A stretch of 64,000 nt of DNA. Origin: Cryptomeria japonica. Lineage: Eukaryota; Streptophyta; Pinopsida; Cupressales; Cupressaceae. The position numbers and the translations under genes were made by a program. The stretch is from positions 915,563,648 through 915,627,647 of the forward strand of contig NC_081414.1 in assembly GCF_030272615.1 (NCBI RefSeq), written 5' to 3'. The notes under the pieces are model-generated. The model saw only the letters and a program-made list of their open reading frames with translations. It was not told the DNA's origin and did no database searches. Shown piece after piece: positions 23,996 to 34,500 of the stretch; position 1 is the first letter of the stretch; each line of letters starts with the position of its first letter.

Positions 23996-25056
23996 TGTTG
24001 AACATACCACATAACTAAGAGGGAGGGAGCAAGGGGAAGGGGGCTGAATCAGTATAGATCAATTCTTTTTCAGATCTATATAGCTAACAATCTTCTTTTG
24101 TAATTACAAAGCTTGAAAGCACAAAGCACATTCAACACATGAACACCAAATTTATCTGGAAAACCCTATAAGGGAAAAATCAAAATGAGGATCATACTCA
24201 TAATATAATAAAATTGATTACAAGGTTTTAAACTAACTAGCAACAAACAATATGCATGTGATGGGCTTGCAATGCTAAGGCACACAACCAAGTAGGGCAA
24301 GATACAAAGAAACTTGCAAAAATGAGACATGGTATCTCAAGGCAAGATACAAAAGTCTAACAAAAAACTCACTTTCCACTGACAAACAAGAGAAATAGTT
24401 GAAATTGAAATGAGTAGGATCTCCTAATCACATCTAAACACAAATACTGTATCTAATCACTATTGCTCAAAAGATATAGCTATCAAGACACTTCTCAATT
24501 GACTTTCGCACATCTCCAACACAAAATTTGCTTGAGTGTTATTCTCATCAACTTCACATGATTCATACTCATTCCACACATTAACACATACAACCATACA
24601 TTCTTATATACAAAGTTCGCCATTAAAACCCTCAATCAGAACAACCAAAATAGAATAAGCAATATTACATAAATTACGCCATCTGGACCTAAAACAATCA
24701 CTCTGATCCTCTCCAGGAGATAAAGAGGGACCAAAACACATCATATTACATTAATTAAAATAGATTCCATTGAACCACACACACTAACATAATCTCCAAG
24801 ATCGACACCAAATAAAACATGTAGAAAGATAATGATACACATCGATCAGTCAGCCCAAAAGCATCTTCCAATGCAAATTAATAAGTGTGGATCACCATGG
24901 TCACCACATGCCATGGTGAGATCCATATCAACAATCTAACTCCCAAAAGAGCATAATATGAACAAGATAGATCAACTAGAACAATTGAGACTCAACATCA
25001 ATAGATATTAAAGAATAATCAATAGTACAAGTTCAAACTATTGGGAGAGTTTGGCA
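23996..25056 (-). mobile_element. Copia LTR, inverted relative to 19,519-20,818
   Basis: Read on the minus strand it ends in GTGGTATGTTCAACA at 23,996, against GTGGTGTGTTCAACA in the plus-strand copy. It contains the same CCCTCTTTATCTCCTGGAG stretch (near 24,720) and a GGGTTTTCCAGATAAATTTG stretch near 24,150. No primer-binding site lies beyond 23,996, so it is a solo or 3' LTR. The right boundary is approximate. Fossil. Confidence 0.6.
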
Positions 25057-25759
25057 CAATGATTGGTTATTCTTCTTTTTTAGTTTGATATGATTGGATT
25101 AGATGAAATGAGAAAATGCAAGAACTTTGTATAAAGATGCAAATTCGATAATAATCAACATTTATAGTAAGCATGGTTGTCAACAATTTTCTTTTGATGA
25201 TGAAGTTGAGCCACATAAATTTTCAAACTTGAAGGGAAATGGTTGGCAAAAAGTGCTTTCATAGCATAAAAGAGATCTAAGGTGGTATCCTCATGAGACA
25301 GCTTACAAAAAATAGCAAGTTGGTTGCCACAAATGTGAAGAAATCCTGATGTGTGCTAGATGGCATGGTTACAATATGAAATCCACCCTGATTGCTATGT
25401 ATGATGACACTAAAGGTTCTAAACCTTTTGTATGTGGGCCAACATGGGTTTATGACTCAACAAAGAAGTGTTTAAAGAAAGAACAAAATTTTGGGAAGCC
25501 ATTGCTGGCCCACTTGCCAATTAATGGGAAAGTGTTCTGACAAGATAATTGTGGGGAGAGGCATGATCAAAAGACTTTAATATGACGTAAAAGAGAAAAA
25601 GTATAGTGTTGTGATAATGGTATGATCAATCCATTTAAAGATTGTCATTTCTCACCTAGAAATTGCTCTGCATATGCCAAACAACCTAAGGGTGGCGGTA
25701 TGAATTAGGATCATAAAGACCCAATTTATTATATATATTAAACTAAGTTTCTCATTCAC

Positions 25760-26200
25760 TAGCTATGCAAAAAAAGGAAAGGACTCTTCTTTGTCAAATG
25801 CCACCTTAACCATTTTAAAATCAATGCACAAAATCCAAGTAGCAGGAGACAATGAATCTCCTATCTATCACTAGAGGGTAGATCTTTTAGCAGCATAATT
25901 GGGAGCATAAAGTTTAATAATCCCAAAAGAATTATTTTCAATTGAAATGACGATCCAAACAAGCCACTAAGTAGGGTTTAGCTCATAATTAATCACACAA
26001 GAATGTCACTATGGTACAAGAAGGGTAACAACTTGTCAATCACCAACCTCTTGATTGGAGGTGAAAATCAAGCTAGCTGGCCAAATAACCCAACATGTTG
26101 TATAAAGCATGAAAGTAGAAATCTTAATTTCCTTAAGACATAACACATCAATACCATGATAATTATATCAAGTAGCCCACAAGAAATACTTCTTGGTGAG
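25760..26200 (-). mobile_element. LINE endonuclease (EEP-family) remnant
   Basis: Minus-strand translation shows YHGIDVLCLKEIK (relative of the DILCLQEIK motif), then SFGIIKLYAPNYAAKRSTL (relative of NVYAPN), then WILCIDFKMV in the place of the conserved GDFN motif, followed by a DKEESFPF stretch. The glycine of GDFN is replaced and stops occur within the domain, so it is not functional. Family identification rests on three motifs in the correct order and spacing. Confidence 0.65.
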
Positions 26201-27014
26201 GTTACTAAGACCCATAGGGGCTTCATTGGTTGGGAAATATTATATCATGTGCATTTATATTGGGAGGTTTAATATCTCAAAAATGAGGGTACAATATATT
26301 GCCTATCGATGAAAATAGTGGGGTTTTTTAATTCAGACTATGAAAAGAACAATATTTGGTGAAAATAGGAGGACTTTTAATTCAACTTGTGTATTGGGAG
26401 GGGGTGACAAAAAAGGAGTTTAGGTAATTCTTTTTGATAAGGGGGTTCTTTAGTATGCCATGAATGCATGTGCTATAGCCCAGGTTCACTAAGTGAAGCC
26501 CCCGTGGTGAGACCACAAACATTTCATGAGAGAAAATCCATGTCTGAAAGTCTTGTATACCATCTTTGTCCTCAAGAGAGGAGAACCAATTCAAGAAGAA
26601 TTTTGACCCTTCTTGAAAGGTAGGAAACCCATTCCTTCACTTTTATATAACAATCCCATCTTCCTCCATGCACATGGAAGGGCTATGAGAGTAGCACATA
26701 CTATATAGTTGAGTGGTAAGCACCAAAGTTAGCTAAGGATTTTGCACAATAGAGGGACAAACAAAAAATTTAGGGGCGAGAAAATTAACAATATATTTCC
26801 CTTCTCAGAAGAACCTATGAAACATGTGGTGACAATAATGAAGGAGCAAGCTCTTTAGGTTCATTTGCCACACTGCTAGACGAGATATAGTTCCCCTTGT
26901 GATTTACCATCATCAATTTTTCTTCTAATTTAGAATCTTAGGAGCACACAAAGGGTCATAAATTTCTAGATGGATTTTGGCCCTTGGAATAACCAATAGA
27001 TAATCCTTAATTTC

Positions 27015-27560
27015 GTGCTTAGAAGATTTTCAATGGAAGCAATTATTTGGCAAATTCAAATAGAGCACACTTTGGGTGTGACAAAGACCTCCTATTTGAA
27101 TGTCAATCGTGTCTTTGAGGTTAGAAGACAAATCCATTTTGACATATATTTGTTTCTAGGGTTGGACATGATAAAATTAGTCTGGTTTGATACAAATGAA
27201 TTTCCCAAGGGAAGAAGTAATAGGAAAAGGAAAATACAAACATGGCAATGGAATAACCATAAAATATATCCAAAAGGTAACATGGGGTTTCATGTTCTTA
27301 TAAATAAAAATATCTTGAGACCAAGGGTGAAACACAAGCAAAGACATTTTGGCATACCATGGGCCATTCTAGAAAATGGCCCAAACATGGTTAACCTCAA
27401 AAAAGATAAAAAATTCCTTTGGTAAAGTTTTGGACACTATCAAGATGAACCCCAAGAGGGCCCCATGCATTGGCAACCCAATCCCTAAGCATGCTTTCTG
27501 TGGGTAACCCTCCCAACAAAATAACCTATAAGTGTATGCTTCTCTAAACATTGACATGCA
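27015..27560 (-). mobile_element. LINE ORF1 remnant (DUF4283-like)
   Basis: The minus strand encodes an NGPWYAKMSLLVFHPWSQ stretch, then a proline/leucine stretch, then LGKFICIKPD, IYVKMDLS and a cysteine/histidine-poor relic of the knuckle. This matches the order NGPW, then LPLHFW, then IGKFI, then CVEMDL known for DUF4283-containing ORF1 proteins of plant LINEs, judged from memory. The reading frame is interrupted, for example by a stop directly after the VNHVWAIF segment at about 27,370 and by stops after IKPD. It is a relic without function. Confidence 0.6.
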
Positions 27561-27720
27561 AAATAAATTTCTAGAATGGATAAAACCACATCTATAGGGT
27601 TATCATAAGACATTTGTAGGGTTATCATAAGCCATACCTCATGGAAAAGAAATTACACAAATTTGTAGAGTTGCTTCTTCGTTGGAGCCATCAGTACCAG
27701 ATGCTGAAATATCAATACCA

Positions 27721-29682
27721 GTATCAACTAATGGTATAAAGTTGGTTGAGGCAATTATAAAACTAAAGGTCTCATAACAAATGTGGAGTGATGCAACAAT
27801 AACAATGACAAACAATAGTATGCAGAAAAAAAATCCAAGAAACCTTAGTAGAGCCAAAAACATCAATCTCCAAAAGGGTTCTTCTATAAAAATAAAAAAA
27901 TAAAGTTGTAAGAAGTAGACTTTGGGTAATATTGGGGTAATAAGGGATTTAGCGAAAAATTGGGTTGTTTTATAGATATGTTTACGGTTTGAAACTTGTA
28001 AATTTTATTTTCACATGGTCTCTCATATGTCAAGTACATTGCTATTTATGTGACATCAAAATTATAAATTGTAAATAGATCAACTTAAAGGTTGGAGCAC
28101 TAGAGGATGGAGGAATTTTCATCATCTCGAGTTAGACTCTCACTTTGAGATTGTGTTTTCCATGAGAAGCACTTTTGGCTTTATTTTATTCCTTTCCTTT
28201 TAGCTTTCATTTTTGGAGCTGATAGATTTGAAGAATGCATATATTATGATTTTTGATCTTTGAAGGTAGGTAAGGGTTTTGTGTTGAACTAAATATAGAT
28301 TGTTTCCAAAAGAGTTCATAAGGTTTTGACTGAAGAACACACACTTATGAGGGTCAAGAGATAATTTGATTGATCCCTTTTATGTAGAGCTCAATATGGA
28401 TTATTGTCCAATAATTTGGTGGTTATGTTTGGTTGTTCGAGGAGAAAAGAACTTGAGAATTTATGTCAAAGCTACACCTTTATGAGGTTCATGAGGCAAC
28501 TTGATGGAGGTCCACCTAATTTAGGACTTGTTTCTTAAAAGAAATATATTCTCAAAAATGTGTATTTATTTAAAGTAACTAACAAGTTTTTGATGTAAGC
28601 CTTCACGGGGTCCCTTTGCTAGGTGAAATATGAGATTTCAGAGGTTCATTTATAAGAAAAATGTAATAAGGGGGGAATATTAGTAAATGGTAGATAGTTA
28701 ATATTTAAATCATTAAATTGTTTTGGTTATTTGTCTTATATGAATATAGTCATTGAGTAGATGGTTATATAGTTAGCAAGTATATTTCACCTATATATCT
28801 ATTTGGCATTCATCAATCCATAATGAAAACATTTTTACCCTCATTTTCTCTCACAACAAAGTAGCTAGATGAGTAAGATTGGTGGATGCTTCAAACAATC
28901 TTTTTTTTCTCCTTTAAATCAAGGGGGTTCATTGGGTATATCATCGAAGGTGTTAATTTATACTAGCATAACAATAGTAAATTAATTTGTGCTATGTGTT
29001 TGATACTTAATTGTTGAGTCCTATTAAAATAGTGGTTATTAATATTAAAATAATAAAGACCTCCATTAAAATCATTGAATAACATAATCTATATAAAATA
29101 CCTAAACAGAAGATAATTTAATTATCCCTTCAATTCAAAAATAAAATTCTTAATTGAATTTATTCACTTCATCCCCAAACCCACATATTACATAATCAAC
29201 AAACTTAGATTATCAACATCAATCATCCAACACTTCTCTTCTACAGCTCTATATCATGGAATAAATTGCCACTACATTTTTATCCTTTAGAATTTATATA
29301 TCATATAATAAAATTTATTTTATAAACAAACAAAAGTAACACATAATGCCTTTCTGCTGCCAATTTGTAGATGACTTTTAATAAACCATTATTTTAATGA
29401 AAAACAACCCATAAAAATATATTTGTATAGCAATGAAATGGTAAAAATACATTTGACGAACTAATAAAAGACATCTCAGCGAAACCTTGAAAAGTCCCCC
29501 AAGGCAAACATTGATGATAGACTCTTATAAAAAAGACAATAGTAATATTAAATTAATTGAATTGTTTAGAGGCTGATATCTTCTTTCGAGATGTTCTTCG
29601 TCTGTGATAGCAGAGATCTACAATGCTCTAATTTATTGGGAAGCCTCTATCTTATTCTATACTGAAGTATTTAACTGCTTAT
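27721..29682. other. A+T-rich spacer, no supported gene
   Basis: Nothing assignable. Open frames are short and both strands are A+T-rich. Confidence 0.4.
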
Positions 29683-30356
29683 CTAGCACCTTGGAGGTCT
29701 GGAGGAGGAGGCTTTAATGTCGCCTTTCATCTAAACCATCCTCCACAATAAACACCATACTCAAACCCCATGGCAAGTGATCATCATAGTAGCAGTACAA
29801 ATACCACGCCCCTAGACCAAAAACAAATTCCATTACTTTCTTTAGTTATGTCTATCTACACAAAACCAGTTGAATTAGTAATAAAATATTTCAATATCAC
29901 CTGGATTGTCAGCTTTGAATCTTAGTGCAACCCATCCTTTGATGGGAACTCCCACAGTATTGTGAAATGGAGGATCGATGAGATTGAAGTTAAGTGGGTC
30001 GACTTGGGCATCGTAGTTTCCAACAATGTGCATTGGGTGGTTCTCTGCAAGCAAAATGCTTGTTCCCTGTAAAACCAATTGCACTGTAGAATTGAATTTA
30101 AGAACCTTCGCTTTAGTTGCACGGACTGGAACCCAAAGGCTGGAAGATATGTTTTGTCCAGTATAATTGAAATCAAAGGACGTGGTCTTGAAGGAAAGTC
30201 TGTTTTGAAGACCCCTTTTATGTCAAAGTAAAAAGCTTGGAGAATGCCAATGCTGGGCTTCACAAACGATATGTTGTTCATGCTTGCAGCGAGTCTGAAT
30301 CCGTTTGGGCCTGCACAAGTCTGATTGAGGGGACAAGCAAGCAACCCAACTGTTGC
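29683..30356 (-). pseudogene. Laccase pseudogene, 3' part only (exons 5 and 6)
   Basis: Minus strand. A fragment of exon 5 (30,356-29,901) ends at a GT donor after FKADNPG, and an exon-6-like piece (29,811-29,683) follows. The exon 5 fragment aligns to the last third of exon 5 of the intact neighbour. It has [25 protein letters not shown] and [16 protein letters not shown]. About the first 160 codons of exon 5 and all of exons 1-4 are absent. A frameshift lies near 30,185, and an internal deletion removes the [14 protein letters not shown] stretch after HPMH, taking part of one copper motif. In exon 6 the HCHFDDH motif reads YCYYDDH, losing two copper-binding histidines, and a stop precedes the normal C-terminus. 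It lies 1.2 kb downstream of the intact gene in the same orientation, so it looks like a decayed tandem duplicate. Confidence 0.9.
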
Positions 30357-31514
30357 ACTTCTGATAATACATGGATGATAGATTCTTTTGGAGGTTAGTT
30401 TTTTTTTCCATGAATATATTTTGTAGTATCTTTGATGGGTATGTTGTCTATTCTTTTCATATGAACTCTAAATGTTTATTTGCTTGAATTTTCAATTGAG
30501 TTATATCAAAATTATCATTATATTAGGCTACAAGTTTTCTTTGATAATTATTACTTTTTTTTGTTTGTGCACCAAAAGATTTCAATTTAATTAATTAAGA
30601 ATTTTTATATATAAATATCCAAAATCTCATTATTAGAAGAAAGTATCAAAAGTCATTAGAATTATCAAATGTATTGACAAAAATGAATCAATAACTGAAT
30701 TTCATTAGAAAGGCTCTAAAGAAATCTAGATTACTGCATCCTCATGGCATGCATGCTATGTCTGTGAACTTGCACCACTTCATAGGCACTAGAGTTGCTA
30801 CTCAAACAAGACAAGCTCATCTCCTATTACCTTAAAGAAAGATCAATTATGTTTATTAGCACAACAAAATAATTATGATTTAGGTGTAAGAGGAAAGGAG
30901 AATATATTTAGTGTGACAAAGAAGAAGGCCACACAATGGAGACAAGATCAGATGACATGGTTGCATCCAAGGTAATACTGTATCGTGTAATACAGTCTTT
31001 TCGAATAAATTATTATATGCGAATACTCCTACAATGTAATTATTCTTTTGCTAAACATATTTGTAAATCAACCTCTAAAATCAAACATTACATTCCACCA
31101 AAACTGCTAAGCACCTCTTTTCATTCTTATTTTTTCTTAGCAGCTTATCCCTCACACTGAATGGTGATCTCCACCAATTAAACCATTGTAACGTCGGCAT
31201 CCAAAAGTCCGTAGCTAATATTTCATTCTCCTTGTAGAGGAGCATTGAAAAACTGATAGATAATGAAATTATTACATTTTCATGGAATTGAATAACAAGG
31301 GCGAAACCCAAATATGGATTACATGGTATATCGAAAATAAAAAATAAGGAATGGACATTACCCTGATTTATTAATTTGACATGATCAATTCAAGTCATGT
31401 TGAGCAATTATTATTTGTTAATATATTAACTAATAGAACCCATAAAATATATTAACTAATAGAACCCATAAAATATATGGTGTTGGTGGGGAATACATTC
31501 TATGGACAAGCATC
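30357..31514. other. Spacer between laccase pseudogene and laccase gene
   Basis: Contains the 3' flank of the laccase gene. A 22-base stretch around TATTAACTAATAGAACCC is tandemly duplicated at about 31,421-31,466. No other gene is visible; frames near 30,936-31,311 show no motif. Confidence 0.4.
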
Positions 31515-34500
31515 CTAGCATCTGGGAAGATCAGGAGGAGGAGGCTCCAAACTTGACGAGTAACTTGGACCGTTCTTCACCACAAACACCGTATTCAAAC
31601 CCCACGTCAAATGATCATCAAAATGACAATGCAAAAACCAAGCACCTGCATAAACAATAATGATTCACTCTATTACATATATTCTCCTAAATTCAAGTTC
31701 AAGGAACCGCGTGCGTTAATTCTAAAAGGATTAAAGTTGTATAGTAATTACCTGGGTTGTCAGCTTTAAATCTAATTGCAGCCCAGCCACTCAAAGGCAC
31801 CCCAACAGTATTCCTTAGTGGTGGATCCACCAAATTGAAATTGAGTGGGTCTGTCTGATCATTATAGTTTCCAAAACCCTGTCCCACCACAAAAAAATCA
31901 TAACCATGAAGATGCATTGGATGGTCATCTGCCTGGAAGATATTCGTTCCCTGGTACACAACCTGAACTGTATCATTATAATTGAACACTTTCACTTTTG
32001 TCCCAAAAGTTGGTGCCCAAATAGTTTTAGGGATATTATCCCCAGTATAGTTGAACACAAGTGGGGGATTTGAAGGGAAATCTGTAGTAAAGACGCCTTT
32101 GATGCCAAAATAATAAGCTTGCAAGATGGCAATATTTGGTTGAACAAAAGAGTTATTGTTCATGCTGGCAGCTATTCTAGTGTTATTAGGCCCGCTACAA
32201 TTCATACCAGGTGGGAGTGGGCATGGAAGCAAATTCAGCCCTACGGTTGTGACAATGCTCTTGTCTATAGTCTGTGGAACATCTATCGCGTGCTCTGGTG
32301 AAGCTAGGCTTCGTAATGCTCGGCTAAATACAGTCACAGTGGCCGTATCGTTGTATACTGGCAGCTGTGGGAGGATTGGGGTGGCAGATGACTTAGAGCC
32401 CTCATAGTTTATAATGGCAGTTGTGGTGGTATTATCAAAGTAGCCTACTGGTTGTGTGGTGTATACACTGGCAGCTATGTAGTATCTACCTACTGGTTGA
32501 TTCGCTGTGAGGAGAACATCTGTACTCTGGCCTGGTGTTATAAACATAACATCTGTTGTGTATGGCTTTGTGTAGGAAGCGTCTGCACCGACGACTGTGA
32601 GATTGTGTGATGCTATCTTGAAAAATAGGTGGCTATTGAGTGCAGCATTCACAATCCGTAGAAGGTAAGTTTTTCCCTGTTTTACAAACATGTTGAATGT
32701 TCCTGCATGAAAAAATGGTGTCACTGTCGATTCCTTTCATGATAAATTGCGAGTATTAGGTTAGCTATTTTTGGGAGTACCTGATGTTGAGCAAGGATAG
32801 AGGTCTCCTGGCTGGCCATTGATGGTAAAAGCATCGGATATATTGGGTGCACCACCTGATATAGTTGCTTGCCTTACAACCACTTCAGGATCGCTATTCC
32901 ACCAATCTCCTATTTAATATATGCAAATTAAGTCAAATTTTAGGAGGGCAAAATGTGAAGGAATGATAAAACATTGAATGCAAAGTCTTTTTTCTACTGT
33001 ACAAATTGACGACGACGAAATGCATAAGGAATGATAAAGCATTGAATGCCAATTCCTTTTTCTACTTTACAAATTTGGGTACTTTTAAATACCGAACTAT
33101 CAAGGAAAGTGATAACAGTTTTAGATAAAGAAAATATAAATCTAAATGTGTAACTATTGTATCAAATTAAAAACAACAATTTGAAAACCAAGGGTCACAA
33201 TTTAGAAATCCACTTTAAACAATGAGACAAATACAACCAATGGAACATCAAGAGTCACAACTTAGAATTCTACACAAAGGTGTCCCTCATGAAAGTTGAA
33301 CTTGGGTCCCCACATTAAGAACTCAATGCTTTAACCAACTAAGCTCAACCCCTTGGGACTATTTTAAATTTTTTTATAATATATATAATGTTATATATAA
33401 TATTTTCATGATATTATTAATAAATATTTTTTTATTCATTAAAGATTTGTTAAATTATAATTATTTATTTATATTGTATTAATTGATTTTTGTCTAATAA
33501 AATTAATTTAATCATTCATCACAATTTATTATTTTTATTTAATAAATACAATATAAAGGTATCAAATAACAATGACTTTTTAACTAATATGAGAAAAAAT
33601 AAAGATTGTTAAAACAATTAAATACAATATGAGATAAATAGTGACATCGACCTTCTCCTCACCCTTTCCTAGTATTTTTACCATCTAACAACTTATTTTT
33701 ATCATCTAACAATGGTTTTCTTTTTTCTATTTATCCATTTACACTCATTTTAGTAAAACGTAATAAACATTTAGAAATAATTATAAACAACGCATTTACA
33801 TTTTTTTGTTAACTAGTTACTATATATCCTCCATGCCTTATATAAGTCCTTTATTAGTCATACTTGAGAGTTTTCATACTAACCAATAATTGTCCTATAA
33901 GATTAAAAAAAAGATTAAAAAAAATAAAATTAATTAATATGGTCGAATAATATTGTAAAATCTAACCAATAAATTTTAACATAAGACTATGTTACAAGAT
34001 TCTAGAATCAATTATTTACAATGAAAAAAAACTTTATTAAGAGAATCATACAAATTATTATTAGTCTCTCATACTTTATGAGAAAGTATTGCCTACAACA
34101 ATTATGAAACTCCTCAATAGAACTTAAAACTAACCTACATATTTTTGTTGTATTCATTAAATGGAAGTCTAAAATTTTTTATAAAGAAATTTCCAAACTC
34201 AATTGAACTAGAAAAAGATTAAAATTTGAAATTATTGAATCTATATTAACATACTATAAATCTATATTAATGCCAATTTAGTTTGGCTGGAGGGAGACTC
34301 TAACAACAGTATCCAATGTCTAATGGGAAATCAAAAACCTTCTTGGAATATTAAAACATGGATCGATAAATCTATGAATGTTATAAACTCATTCCAAAAA
34401 ATTAAAATTTCTCATGCCTATCGTGACGCTAATGAGTTGGCTAACCACTTTGCCAACGTGGGCATTAGGAGTAATGATGAAAAAGTATGGAGGCTTGGTG

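Larger units (their letters stand above)
25080..27720 (-). mobile_element. Decayed L1-type LINE: ORF1 plus endonuclease part
   Basis: On the minus strand, in order, it reads as a gag-like ORF1 (about 27,560-27,015) and then an apurinic endonuclease-like region (about 26,200-25,760). A linker containing LPTIILSEHFPI follows (about 25,570), resembling the SDHFPI end of plant LINE endonuclease domains. No reverse transcriptase follows, because the sequence runs into the copia LTR at 25,056. Many stops and frameshifts interrupt it. It is a non-LTR element unlike the LINE at 34,272-36,406, which is plus-strand and keeps only the 3' part. Confidence 0.65.

Noticed and set aside
32119-32407. Plus-strand open frames opposite laccase exon 5
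   Set aside because: Antisense shadows of a well-supported exon; no independent motif.
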